From: Bacteroidota bacterium
GTDB taxonomy: Bacteria > Bacteroidota > Bacteroidia > Bacteroidales > UBA4417
Direction of reading: 5' to 3'
Assembly (NCBI GenBank): GCA_020048595.1
Contig: JAIFMH010000362.1
Span: 1-14,563, forward strand
DNA length: 14,563 bases
Shown in pieces: positions 1 through 8,216 of this stretch. The notes beneath the pieces were generated by a model. The model worked only from the letters and a program-made list of their open reading frames with translations, was not told the DNA's origin and ran no database searches. Numbering within the stretch: position 1 is the first letter of the stretch; each line of letters starts with the position of its first letter. The translations under genes were made by a program, and so were the position numbers.

Positions 1-145
1 AAAGAAATTTTATTTAGAATTTTTGCTGTTTTTTTTCGTACATTTAGTACGCATATAATATTTGAATTTTATCTTCTGCAAATTATAGTATTAATTAGAC
101 TCAACCGGCTTGTAGGTTTATTTATAGTTGCTGTTTTAAGGAATT

Positions 146-931
146 ATGAAGAAAATCGCTTTAGTTACAGGTGCTGCGTCAGGATTTGGATTAGAGTTTT
201 CGAAGCTGTTGGCCGAAGATTCATATCACCTCATTTTGATAGATATTAATGGTCCCGGATTGCTGGACGTTAAGCAGGAATTGGAAAGTAAATATCCAAT
301 TGGTATTGATTTGTTAGTGTATGATTTATCGAAGCCGGAATGCGCTCTCCAAATTTATTCTGAAGTAAAACAAGATCAAATTGATGTGCTTATCAACAAT
401 GCCGGATATGGCCTTTATGGTTTTTTCTCAACAACAAACTGGCAGCGTGAGGTGGATATGATCAATCTCCAGATTTTAACACTTACGCATTTAACAAAGC
501 TTTTTCTTCCGGAAATGATTGCCCGCGGAAACGGCAGGATTATGAATGTTTCGTCAGTTGCAGCATTTCAGCCTGGCCCATTAATGGCTGTTTATTACGC
601 TACAAAAGCATATATTCTTTTTTTTACCGAGGCTTTAGCCAATGAAGTTAAAGGAACAGGAGTTACGGCCACGGTTTTTTGCCCTGGTCAAACCGAAACA
701 AATTTTCAGAAAACTGTAGCCTTGTATTCCAATTCAAAATTATCGAATACGAGTAAAGTAATGGCAAACGCTACCAGGATTGCAAGAATTGGTTATAAGG
801 CAATGATGCAAGGAAAATCCGTTTGCGTCCCGGGTTTATTGAATAATGTAATCGCACAGCTAAACCGGATTATGCCAAGGAAAGCTACTGCTTCATTAGT
901 AAGAACGTTACAGGAGAAAATTAGGGAATAA
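146..931 (+). CDS. Short-chain dehydrogenase/reductase (SDR), DltE/COG0300-like
   Basis: A 261-residue classical SDR, the usual length for a single Rossmann domain, predicted cytosolic. Visible motifs are the cofactor glycine motif TGAASGFG (residues 8-15), NNAG (84-87), the structural Asn107, and the catalytic Ser137, Tyr150 and Lys154 in a YxxxK arrangement. The end of the second beta strand reads LILID, placing Asp33 where an acidic residue usually favours NAD(H) over NADP(H); that preference is inferred. The substrate cannot be told from sequence. The ATG is supported by AAGGA at 138-142, three bases upstream, which is a tight spacing. It is closely similar along its length to the second SDR at 12996-13781, so the two are paralogues. 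The methyltransferase gene begins 81 bp downstream on the same strand and may be cotranscribed. Family assignment is firm; the physiological role is unknown. Confidence 0.93.
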   Translation: MKKIALVTGAASGFGLEFSKLLAEDSYHLILIDINGPGLLDVKQELESKYPIGIDLLVYDLSKPECALQIYSEVKQDQIDVLINNAGYGLYGFFSTTNWQREVDMINLQILTLTHLTKLFLPEMIARGNGRIMNVSSVAAFQPGPLMAVYYATKAYILFFTEALANEVKGTGVTATVFCPGQTETNFQKTVALYSNSKLSNTSKVMANATRIARIGYKAMMQGKSVCVPGLLNNVIAQLNRIMPRKATASLVRTLQEKIRE

Positions 932-1012
932 AGGTCTTTTATATTGAAAATCAACAATTTATAGCTGATTGAATTTTTGTTCTTGATTAAGTTCAACTTA
1001 AAATATCCAAAA

Positions 1013-1798
1013 ATGAAATCTCATCTTTTAGAACCTATTTGTTGCCCAAAATGTAAAAGCGATCTGCAGTTCAACGGACACGAAAATCCTCCTTCAAAAC
1101 TATCCGGCATTTTAGTTTGTCAAAAATGCGGAAGTGAATTTAATGCCGGCGAGGGGTTTATACATTTTATCCGCGAAGATGAAGTTTTCCGTTTCAGTAA
1201 ACGCGAAGAGTTTTTCCGGTCTGTTTACGCGAGCTTGTATACTCCAATAACTAACTTAATGTTTTTACTATGTGGAGGTACCAAAAATGCCAGGCGCGAA
1301 GTGCTGGCGAAGCTTGAGATAAGACCGAAATCATCGATTCTTGAAACCGGCATCGGCACCGGTGACAATATTCCATTTCTGAAAAATCAGATCGATGGCG
1401 GATTTTATTATGGATTGGATAACCAGGTACGAATGCTCAGGACATGTGCTGTAAACCTTGTTAAGTGGAACTGTTCAGCCTGTTTGTACCGGGCTAATGC
1501 TGAGCAATTGCCATTTAAAGATAATTCATTCGATGTGGTTTTTCATTTGGGAGCAATCAATCTTTTTCAGAATAAAAAACAGGCAATTGACGAAATGATA
1601 CGTGTTGCAAAGCCCGGCACCAGGATCGTTATTGCCGATGAAACCGAAAAAGCTTCCCGGTTATTTGCCATATTTGTTGGTAAACATGAGCCAATAGAGC
1701 CTCCCATGGATTGTATCCCTCATACTATGCTGCAAACAAAACTTGAAATCATCTGGAAAGGGTATGGCTATTTAATTACTTTCCGGAAACCAGATTAA
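1013..1798 (+). CDS. Class I SAM-dependent methyltransferase with N-terminal zinc ribbon
   Basis: A 261-residue protein starting at the ATG at 1013. An in-frame TTG at 977 would add 12 residues, but the family-like beginning (a CPxC pair close to the N-terminus) fits the ATG. Residues 10-40 form a Trm112-like zinc ribbon with CPKC (11-14) and CQKC (36-39). The Rossmann-like methyltransferase domain follows: motif I is LETGIGTGDN (110-119), a post-motif Asp lies near 136 (GLDNQ), a DVVFHLGAINLF segment (174-185) corresponds to motif IV, and IVIADE (205-210) is a later strand. The pattern resembles UbiE/Methyltransf_11 enzymes. The substrate is unknown: a ribbon of this kind also occurs in RlmA-type rRNA methyltransferases, but the core here does not specifically indicate RNA. 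It follows the SDR at 146-931 by 81 bp with no clear terminator between, so a two-gene operon is plausible. Confidence 0.88.
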   Translation: MKSHLLEPICCPKCKSDLQFNGHENPPSKLSGILVCQKCGSEFNAGEGFIHFIREDEVFRFSKREEFFRSVYASLYTPITNLMFLLCGGTKNARREVLAKLEIRPKSSILETGIGTGDNIPFLKNQIDGGFYYGLDNQVRMLRTCAVNLVKWNCSACLYRANAEQLPFKDNSFDVVFHLGAINLFQNKKQAIDEMIRVAKPGTRIVIADETEKASRLFAIFVGKHEPIEPPMDCIPHTMLQTKLEIIWKGYGYLITFRKPD

Positions 1799-1911
1799 AA
1801 TATTGGGATATGTATTCGCCTTAAAATTTCTTTGATTACATTTCGAAAATACTAATTTTATACTCAACTTTGACATTTGTAAACCATAGTTGAAAATTTA
1901 TATCATTCCGT

Positions 1912-4257
1912 ATGAAATCTCTGATCCTGACTTTCAGTCTGCTTTTTAGCATCACATTATCTGTTATAGCCGGCAGGGTAGAACAGATATACCATTCCGG
2001 AAATCCAACTGTTAAGCAGGTCGGTGAATACCATGTGTTTGAACTTGGAAATGCTACGCTTACAGCAATGCCTGGCCAACCTGTTTTGCCTTACATGCAG
2101 GTCAGTCTTATGCTTCCACCTGGTGAATCTGCTATTGATATTGAAATTATTTTCTCTGATGAAATAATTCTGAACGAAAAATTAAATATTTTCCCGCAGC
2201 AAGGTGTCAGGCCGCTTTCGAGTGAAAGCTCAGGCTTATTTTTAAAAGACAATGAAGTTTATAAACGTAATTCGTCTTTTCCTGACGATCCCAAAGGGAA
2301 AATGATCACTTCTTTTCTGGGTGGTTATTCGTTTGCGCTTACTACTTTTACCCCGGTTCGGTACAATCCGGTTACCGGGAAAATCAGTTACTATAAAACA
2401 GCTCGTGTAATTGTTCATACCGCGCCTGATGTAAGATCTGCGAAAGCATTGGATAACCACGTTTCGCGGAATAAGGAGTTTTTAAAATTAGCTGATAATA
2501 AACAGATGGCCCAGGCATACTCCGTAAAACGATATGCTCCTTCATTGCGTTACGAACTTCTGATAATCAGTACACATGAGTTCAAAGACTCTTTTGCCGG
2601 CCTTCAGGCAAATTATCTTAAACAGGGAATTGCTTCTCAGGTGGTTACCCTTGATAGTATTATTGAAACAATGTCCGGAGTGGACATTCCTGAAAAGATC
2701 AGGAATTTTATAATCCAGGAATATCAATCGCATGAAATACAATATGTGTTGCTTGCTGGTGATGATGAACTGATCCCGCATCGCGGACTGTATTGTTATG
2801 TACAGTCAGGATCGGGTTACACGGATAACAATATACCTTCCGATTTGTATTTTTCCGCTTTGGATGGTAATTGGAATACAGATGGTGATGCTTTATGGGG
2901 CGAGCCCGGTGAGGACGATTTGTTGCCGGAAGTTGCCGTTGGCCGTATGCCTTTCAGTACTGCTGCTGAACTGGAAAATATGTTAAATAAAAGTTACAAA
3001 TACCAGTTTACTCCTGTTCAGGGTGAATTCCGGAATATTTTAATGGCAGGTGAAAACCTTTGGAATATTGCACCTTATGTTACATGGGGAAGTGATTATC
3101 TTGAATTGCTAAAAGGCGGGCATTCTGACAATGGCTACTCTACAACAGGAATTCCAGTGGATTATTCATTCGATGATATGTATGATGAAACTGCTGCCTG
3201 GACTGGTCAGGATTTGATGAATCATTTAAACCTGGGGCGGCCTATGCTCAACCATGTAGGTCATTCAAACGAAACTTATGCGATGAAACTGAGTAATAGC
3301 GATATAACCAACGATAATTTCTCGTCGCTTAATGGTATTGATCATAATTTTTCAATTGTATACACACATGGTTGTTTATGTGGTGCATTCGATTACAACG
3401 ATTGCATAGCTGAAAAAATGGTTACTATTGACAATTTTGCTGCAGCTTTTATTGGTAATTCCCGATATGGATGGTTCAATGAAGGACAAACCGAAGGCCC
3501 GTCTCCTCATTTACACCGCGAGTTCATCGATGCTTTATATGCCGATAGCCTCAATCGCATAGGCCGGGCGCATATGGAATCGAAAATTGCTTCTGCTGCC
3601 TGGGTTACTGCTCCCGGACAATGGGAGCCTGGTGCCTTACGCTGGTGTTTTTACGGATGTAATGTACTCGGTGATCCAACACTGGCAGTTTTCACTGATA
3701 ATCCTATTGCAATAAATACTGAGTACCCATCCACAGTAGCTTTTGGTTCTTCGTCAATCACAGTAAATGTAAAAACCGCTGGTTTACCTGCCGCCGGATT
3801 TACTTGTGTTGCCATGAAAGATGGCATTTTAATTGGGAAATCGGTCACAGATGAGTTTGGGAATTCTGTAATTATTTTTGATGTTTTGGTGCAGGATCCT
3901 GGTGAAGCGCAGCTTATTGTTTCAGGTTATAATTGTATTCCGGTAACCTATAATTTTGATATTGTGGATTATACGGACGTTGCAGATGTGTCTGGAAATA
4001 AAACTAGCATGTCTATTTCACCTAATCCGGCAACTGAAACAATAACAGTTAATGCCATCCTTACAAAAAAAAGTGATTACACTTTAAGTGTGTATAACAG
4101 TGAAGGCAAAGCAATCATGACAAATGCAAAAAATATAACAGAAAGCAATGGACAGATAAACCGGATTCTGAATATTTCGGATTTTAATCCAGGACATTAT
4201 ACCTGTGAAATAAAGTCGGATAAGCAAAGGATATCAAAACAATTCATTGTTTATTAG
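1912..4257 (+). CDS. Secreted C25 (gingipain-family) cysteine peptidase with T9SS sorting domain
   Basis: A 781-residue exported protein. Residues 1-20 form a signal peptide (basic start, hydrophobic core, cleavage likely after VIA20). A prodomain-like region runs to about 205. The C25 catalytic domain spans about 213-595 and carries the family hallmarks LLAGDDELIPHR (280-291), DLYFSALDGNWN (311-322), VAVGRMPF (341-348), the catalytic His in GHS (His451), and the Cys-bearing segment THGCLCGAFD (485-494). Aligned by eye to gingipain R, Cys488 takes the nucleophile position. NVLGDPTLAVF (584-594) closes the domain, followed by an Ig-like region (about 600-690). The last 80 or so residues are a type A T9SS sorting domain with SISPNPATETITV (701-713), ending KQFIVY. 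Outer-membrane export and surface anchoring or release are therefore expected. Cleavage specificity (Arg, Lys or other) is unresolved. Processing sites of the prodomain are not obvious. Confidence 0.92.
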   Translation: MKSLILTFSLLFSITLSVIAGRVEQIYHSGNPTVKQVGEYHVFELGNATLTAMPGQPVLPYMQVSLMLPPGESAIDIEIIFSDEIILNEKLNIFPQQGVRPLSSESSGLFLKDNEVYKRNSSFPDDPKGKMITSFLGGYSFALTTFTPVRYNPVTGKISYYKTARVIVHTAPDVRSAKALDNHVSRNKEFLKLADNKQMAQAYSVKRYAPSLRYELLIISTHEFKDSFAGLQANYLKQGIASQVVTLDSIIETMSGVDIPEKIRNFIIQEYQSHEIQYVLLAGDDELIPHRGLYCYVQSGSGYTDNNIPSDLYFSALDGNWNTDGDALWGEPGEDDLLPEVAVGRMPFSTAAELENMLNKSYKYQFTPVQGEFRNILMAGENLWNIAPYVTWGSDYLELLKGGHSDNGYSTTGIPVDYSFDDMYDETAAWTGQDLMNHLNLGRPMLNHVGHSNETYAMKLSNSDITNDNFSSLNGIDHNFSIVYTHGCLCGAFDYNDCIAEKMVTIDNFAAAFIGNSRYGWFNEGQTEGPSPHLHREFIDALYADSLNRIGRAHMESKIASAAWVTAPGQWEPGALRWCFYGCNVLGDPTLAVFTDNPIAINTEYPSTVAFGSSSITVNVKTAGLPAAGFTCVAMKDGILIGKSVTDEFGNSVIIFDVLVQDPGEAQLIVSGYNCIPVTYNFDIVDYTDVADVSGNKTSMSISPNPATETITVNAILTKKSDYTLSVYNSEGKAIMTNAKNITESNGQINRILNISDFNPGHYTCEIKSDKQRISKQFIVY

Positions 4258-4610
4258 TGGAAATATACTTGCTCAGTCTGCAAAAAAGAGAAGAAAACAA
4301 ATACATATCAGATATTTCACTGAATTCGCTGAATAAAATTTACCCGGGTAGGGAAGAATTTTTTTTTGCATCAATTTGTTAAAAATAAGAATAATACAAA
4401 CTGTTATATTCTTAATAATTTCACATCATTACAAAATGTAAGTGGCTCATGGAGCTTGATCTTTATTATTTTGCTGTTTTGTGTTTTGGATCATTAGGTT
4501 TACTTTGATATTAGCCCGTTCTACCGGTAATCGTTTACCCGGATCAGAGAAAAAATAAAAGGCTGTCCCGATTCAACAGAACAGCCTTTGATCAATTATT
4601 TATAATAAAG
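4258..4610. other. 353-bp gene-free stretch between convergent genes
   Basis: This lies between the 3' ends of the C25 peptidase gene and the agmatinase gene. It holds the agmatinase terminator at 4551-4590. It also contains a small palindrome (4341-4350) before a run of nine T, and two weak hairpins (4445-4455 and 4526-4539), none convincing as a terminator for the peptidase gene. I see no open reading frame or RNA gene. Confidence 0.6.
4551..4590 (-). terminator. Rho-independent terminator of the agmatinase gene
   Basis: A perfect 9-bp stem, AAAGGCTGT (4558-4566) paired with ACAGCCTTT (4581-4589), encloses a 14-nt loop. Read on the minus strand it is followed by a T-rich tract (TTTTATTTTTT). 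It sits about 20 bp past the agmatinase stop codon. The plus-strand side lacks a T-run, so it works mainly in the minus direction. Confidence 0.9.
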
Positions 4611-5474
4611 TTATTTAATTCCGGTAATGAATTTGTAGGTAAGCATGGTATAGATAAGCTTTGCTGCAAGGTAATCCGGTGCTTTGTTTTCTTTATTGGG
4701 GGTAAGCTCCGTGATATCGAATCCGACAATATTCACCTGCTCACTTATTTTCTTAAGAATATTAATAATATCAAACCAGTTCATTCCACCTGGTTCGGGA
4801 GTGCCTGTTGAAGCCATGATGGATGGATTCAGTACATCCAGATCGATAGTGATGTAAACATTGCGGCTGAGTTTGTTCAGCAATTCATACATCCAGGTTG
4901 ATTGATCGTATATCTGCATTGCATAAAACACACAATCGGGTTTAATGTCTTCACGCTCGCCTGCACTCATACTGCGTATGCCAACCTGCACAACAGGAGC
5001 CATTTCCGACGCTCTTGCCATAACACAATGATGATCGAATTTTGAGCCATTATATTCATCTCTCATATCAGCATGAGCATCGAACTGTAAAATAGTCAAA
5101 TCGCTAAACTGCTCACTTGCGGCTTTAAACGCTCCGATACTAATAGTGTGTTCTCCACCTATTACTACAGGGAATTTTTTCTTTTTATATAATGCTTTTA
5201 CCCTGGCATAAACTTCGTCAACCATGGCTTCGGGTGAAGAAGCCTCGGTTACTGGTTCAGCAGTATGAATGCCCAGTTTATGAACCTCGCTATCCGTATC
5301 AATATCATACATTTCGAGGTTAGTTGATGCCTCCAAAATGGCTTTAGGTCCTTTGTCCGAACCTTTAATCCATGTGGTTGTTCCGTCGTAAGGAACCGGG
5401 AGGATTACAATTTTTGAGCTTTCAAACGTAGTGAATTCTTTAGGTAGATCACCGTACTGTTTCATATAAGTCAT
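4611..5474 (-). CDS. speB: Agmatinase (agmatine ureohydrolase)
   Basis: A 287-residue ureohydrolase that converts agmatine to putrescine plus urea with a binuclear Mn centre, expected in the cytosol. All metal-binding motifs are present: GGEHT (His109), FDAHAD (Asp132, His134, Asp136) and DLDVLNPS (Asp211, Asp213). The family segments TPEPGG (225-230) and GFDITELTP (251-259) are also intact. The length is normal for bacterial SpeB. The start used is the first ATG; an in-frame ATG three codons later (codon at 5463-5465) is an alternative. On the same strand 412 bp upstream lies an arginine decarboxylase, giving the complete arginine to agmatine to putrescine route and supporting agmatine rather than arginine or formiminoglutamate as substrate. 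The long gap makes a separate promoter likely, but I found no TAnnTTTG element just upstream. A strong terminator follows. Confidence 0.92.
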   Translation of the reverse strand: MTYMKQYGDLPKEFTTFESSKIVILPVPYDGTTTWIKGSDKGPKAILEASTNLEMYDIDTDSEVHKLGIHTAEPVTEASSPEAMVDEVYARVKALYKKKKFPVVIGGEHTISIGAFKAASEQFSDLTILQFDAHADMRDEYNGSKFDHHCVMARASEMAPVVQVGIRSMSAGEREDIKPDCVFYAMQIYDQSTWMYELLNKLSRNVYITIDLDVLNPSIMASTGTPEPGGMNWFDIINILKKISEQVNIVGFDITELTPNKENKAPDYLAAKLIYTMLTYKFITGIK

Positions 5475-5886
5475 GTTTTAATCCCTGTACCATTAATTGT
5501 TAACAAAATGTGAATGTATAACAGTTGTTCCGTTTTAAAAGCATACAGGAAATATGGTTAAATGGCTGTAATACAGATAAATGGTAAAGAGCTTGGTTAA
5601 TATGCTTCAATTTGTTTCAGAAGTGCGAAAATACAATTTTTTTAATACATGCAACACTATTCTGTATGAGAATAACCGGATAAGGATTTTCAAAACCGAT
5701 TGTTCTTTTTATTTTCAATTGTTTTTAACACAATTTAAAACAAAAAACATACAATATCAGGGTGCTTTTATGATGGCCCGGTAAAATCGTTTTCAGTAAA
5801 TTTTAAGATTAATTCAATGATATTGAATTGCTAACATTGAATGCAAGACATATAAAAAGTAATGCTCAAAAGTGGAAAACCTCCAG
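5475..5886. other. 412-bp gene-free stretch between decarboxylase and agmatinase genes
   Basis: The upstream end of the agmatinase gene contains a 10-bp palindrome TTGTTAACAA (5497-5506). A low-GC hairpin, AATTCAA/TTGAATT with a 5-nt loop (5811-5829), lies past the decarboxylase stop and could be a weak terminator. The 15-mer TTTTCAAAACCGATT (5687-5701) also occurs in the palindrome at 8221-8235. The 67-codon reading frame at 5581-5784 has no recognisable features and I do not consider it a gene. Confidence 0.5.
5811..5829 (-). terminator. Weak candidate terminator hairpin after the decarboxylase gene
   Basis: A perfect 7-bp stem AATTCAA/TTGAATT with loop TGATA lies 57 bp beyond the decarboxylase stop. 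The stem is almost all A/T and the downstream tract on the minus strand is only loosely T-rich, so termination here is uncertain. Confidence 0.3.
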
Positions 5887-7278
5887 CTAGTATCCCAGTA
5901 TTTTTAGCATCGATTTGTGACTTTGCTCTTTGGCAAATAATTTGGTGAAGTATTCTCCGTCTTCATCAATATCTATAATTATATGCTTTGGCGCTGGTAT
6001 CAGGCAGTGCTGAATGCCGCCATATCCTGACAACGAATCCTGATAAGCCCCGGTATGAAATAACCCTATGTATTGCGGTTCATCATCCAGCAGCCTCGGA
6101 AGGAAAATAGCATTAGTATGGGCTTCGGCATTATAATAATCTTCACTGTCACAGGTAAGACCTCCCAGGAAAACTCTTTCATATTCCTGGTCCCAATGAT
6201 TAATTGCCAGAAGGATGAATTTCTGGTTTATAGCCCAGGTATCAGGAAGTGTTGTAATAAAAGAACTATCAATCATATTCCACAATTCGCGGTCATTCTG
6301 ACGTTTCTGATCAATAATGCTGTAAAGTATAGCACCACTTTCACCAACCGTAAATGATCCGAATTCAGTAAAAATATCAGGCTCCTGGGTTCCGTTACGC
6401 TGGCATATGCCTTTAATCTGGGCAATAATTTCTTCAGCCATGTATGCATAATCAAAATCGAAATTGAGTGAATTTTTTATTGGGAAACCTCCTCCTATAT
6501 TCAGTGATGTAAGCTGAGGGCAAACAGCTTTAAGTTCGCAATACACCTGCACACACTTTGATAATTCGTTCCAGTAATAAGCTGAATCACGTATACCTGT
6601 GTTGATGAAGAAATGTAGCATCTTAAGTTCAAACTTAGGATTGTTTTTTATTTCTTCTTCGTAATAGGATACAATATCATTATAGCGAATACCAAGCCGT
6701 GAAGTATAAAAGTCGAACTTGGGTTCTTCTTCTGACGCAATCCGGATACCGATTTTTATCTTTCGTGTAATATTTCTGTCGTATTCGTCAAGTTCAAACT
6801 TATTATCAAGGATAGGTATTACATTATCAAATCCTTCTTCAATAAGGTTACAGATATTTTCGATATACTGAGGCCGTTTAAATCCGTTGCATATAATATA
6901 AGTTTCCTTCTTCAATTTGCCTGACTCAAACAAGGATTCTATAATAGGGATATCGAACGCTGATGATGTCTCTATATGTATATCGTTTTTTAATGCTTCT
7001 TCAAGCACAAATGAAAAATGTGAGCTTTTAGTGCAATAACAAAAGTTGTAACTGCCTTTATAATCTGACTTTGCAATAGCTACGTTAAATAGCCGTTTAG
7101 CCTTCTGAATCTGTTTGGTTATTTTTGGCAGGAATGTAACACGCAATGGTGTTCCATACTGTTTAATAACTTCCATTAAAGGAATGTTATTGAAAAATAA
7201 TTCACTGTCTTCCACTTTAAATTCTTCGGTTGGGAAGTCAAATGTTTGTTCGATCAGATCGAGATATTTGTTTTTCAT
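5887..7278 (-). CDS. Arginine decarboxylase, short Bacteroidota PLP fold-III type
   Basis: A 463-residue PLP-dependent decarboxylase of the alanine racemase/ODC fold. The probable Schiff-base Lys84 lies in YCTKSSH, the phosphate-binding glycine loop is NIGGGFP (260-266), TEFGSFTVGESG (304-315) replaces the EPGR region, and GLTCDSEDYY (372-382 region, Cys376-Asp377) matches the ODC active-site Cys-Asp motif contributed by the partner subunit. From memory, proteins of this kind are annotated in Bacteroidota as arginine decarboxylase. At 463 residues it is far shorter than the roughly 630-residue SpeA of E. coli and lacks that enzyme's extra domains. The agmatinase 412 bp downstream on the same strand supports arginine as substrate and agmatine as product. 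A diamine or carboxynorspermidine substrate is less likely but not excluded. Start ATG at 7276-7278, 29 bp downstream of a TAATTTTG element. Confidence 0.85.
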   Translation of the reverse strand: MKNKYLDLIEQTFDFPTEEFKVEDSELFFNNIPLMEVIKQYGTPLRVTFLPKITKQIQKAKRLFNVAIAKSDYKGSYNFCYCTKSSHFSFVLEEALKNDIHIETSSAFDIPIIESLFESGKLKKETYIICNGFKRPQYIENICNLIEEGFDNVIPILDNKFELDEYDRNITRKIKIGIRIASEEEPKFDFYTSRLGIRYNDIVSYYEEEIKNNPKFELKMLHFFINTGIRDSAYYWNELSKCVQVYCELKAVCPQLTSLNIGGGFPIKNSLNFDFDYAYMAEEIIAQIKGICQRNGTQEPDIFTEFGSFTVGESGAILYSIIDQKRQNDRELWNMIDSSFITTLPDTWAINQKFILLAINHWDQEYERVFLGGLTCDSEDYYNAEAHTNAIFLPRLLDDEPQYIGLFHTGAYQDSLSGYGGIQHCLIPAPKHIIIDIDEDGEYFTKLFAKEQSHKSMLKILGY

Positions 7279-7307
7279 TAGTATCCGGGTGTTGTCATTT
7301 ACAGGAA

Positions 7308-7315
7308 CAAAATTA
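7308..7315 (-). promoter_or_regulatory. Candidate -7 promoter element for the arginine decarboxylase gene
   Basis: Read on the minus strand, this is TAATTTTG, an exact match to the Bacteroidota -7 consensus TAnnTTTG. It lies 29 bp before the start codon. No clear -33 TTTG partner is visible at the usual distance. Confidence 0.45.
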
Positions 7316-7573
7316 TAAAATTTTGCTTAGCCATACCAGAAAATTTTATTCCAACTTGATTACATTGATTTAATATCAGTAATTTGACTTACTTGCATTT
7401 GAGAAATACATAATTCTATTTTAAGCCGATTAGATTAAACTAATATATATTATAGATTTAATACAATGGAAGGATTCCGATTTTACCTTTACTTAAACGG
7501 AATATAAAAATGAAATTTTGAAATATTTATTTTGAAATACATATTATTATCTGAATCATAAGCACTACATGTT

Positions 7574-7581
7574 TAATTTTG
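7574..7581 (+). promoter_or_regulatory. Candidate -7 promoter element for the nitroreductase gene
   Basis: TAATTTTG matches the Bacteroidota -7 consensus TAnnTTTG exactly and lies 20 bp before the ATG, giving a short leader. A good -33 TTTG at the usual spacing is not visible. Confidence 0.45.
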
Positions 7582-7601
7582 CAACCTTAGCAAACTAAAA
7601 T

Positions 7602-8216
7602 ATGACAACGCATAATAGTGAATCCATTAAACAACCTGCTTTAGATTTCCCCGTTCATCCTCTTATAGCTTCCCGTTGGAGTCCACGTGCATACGATTCG
7701 AAATCAGTTGAGAGTGAGAAACTTCAAAGGATTTTTGAAGCTGCCAGGTGGGCAGCATCATCCAGTAATATACAACCCTGGTATTTCCTTGTTGGATTCA
7801 AGGGCGATGATGTGTATAGGAAAATATTTGAAACATTAGTTGAGTTTAACCGGCAGTGGGTTGTAAATGCACCTGTGTTAGTTCTGGCCATTGCCAAAAC
7901 TACCAATAACAGAGGTGACCTGAATAAAAGCAATGCTTACGATTTGGGACAGGCTGTTGCTACCCTTTCTCTGCAAGCTATGTCTGAAGGAATATATACT
8001 CATCAGATGGGTGGATTTAATGCACCGGCTGCTGAACTTGCATTTAATATTCCGGAAGAATATAAGGTTCTTGTTGTGTTTACACTCGGATACCTTGGTG
8101 ATGCAGAAATACTTAATCCCAATTTGCATGAACTTGAATTAAGTCCCCGTACCCGGCGGCCTGCAAGCGAATCAGTTTTTACCGGATCATTCGGACATAG
8201 TGCTGATTTCCTATAA
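7602..8216 (+). CDS. Nitroreductase-family FMN-dependent oxidoreductase
   Basis: A 204-residue single-domain nitroreductase, normal length for the family, which uses FMN and NAD(P)H to reduce nitro, quinone or related substrates in the cytosol, usually as a homodimer. Visible FMN-contact segments are RWSPRAYD (25-32, with Arg25, Ser27 and Arg29), ARWAASSSNIQPW (48-60), the AYDLGQAVATLSLQA helix (112-126) and LGYLGD (162-167), with a basic SPRTRRP near the C-terminus (181-187). The actual substrate is not deducible. The stop codon TAA lies inside the left arm of a perfect palindrome (8211-8239), so the 3' end of this gene and the regulatory region of the following cyclase gene overlap. Transcription probably starts just after the TAATTTTG element at 7574-7581. 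Confidence 0.92.
   Translation: MTTHNSESIKQPALDFPVHPLIASRWSPRAYDSKSVESEKLQRIFEAARWAASSSNIQPWYFLVGFKGDDVYRKIFETLVEFNRQWVVNAPVLVLAIAKTTNNRGDLNKSNAYDLGQAVATLSLQAMSEGIYTHQMGGFNAPAAELAFNIPEEYKVLVVFTLGYLGDAEILNPNLHELELSPRTRRPASESVFTGSFGHSADFL

Larger units (their letters stand above)
7279..7601. other. 323-bp divergent promoter region
   Basis: This region separates the minus-strand decarboxylase gene from the plus-strand nitroreductase gene. It contains a TAnnTTTG element for each direction (7308-7315 minus, 7574-7581 plus). The middle is very A/T-rich, including TAATATATATTA near 7440. I see no gene in it. Confidence 0.6.

Noticed and set aside
37..51. CGTAC/GTACG hairpin beside a T-run at the left edge
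   Set aside because: The T-run precedes the stem on the plus strand, which is the wrong side for a terminator, and the stem is only 5 bp.
977..1012. TTG-initiated extension of the methyltransferase
   Set aside because: The added 12 residues are unlike the family start, and the ATG at 1013 places the zinc ribbon at the N-terminus as expected.
4341..4368. TACCCGGGTA palindrome followed by nine T after the C25 gene
   Set aside because: The palindrome has no loop, so a stable terminator stem is unlikely.
4445..4539. GCTC/GAGC (4445-4455) and GGTAA/TTACC (4526-4539) small hairpins
   Set aside because: Stems of 4-5 bp with poor T-tracts; expected by chance.
5581..5784. 67-codon plus-strand reading frame between the decarboxylase and agmatinase genes
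   Set aside because: No ribosome binding site, signal or domain, low-complexity composition, and it lies in a non-coding gap.
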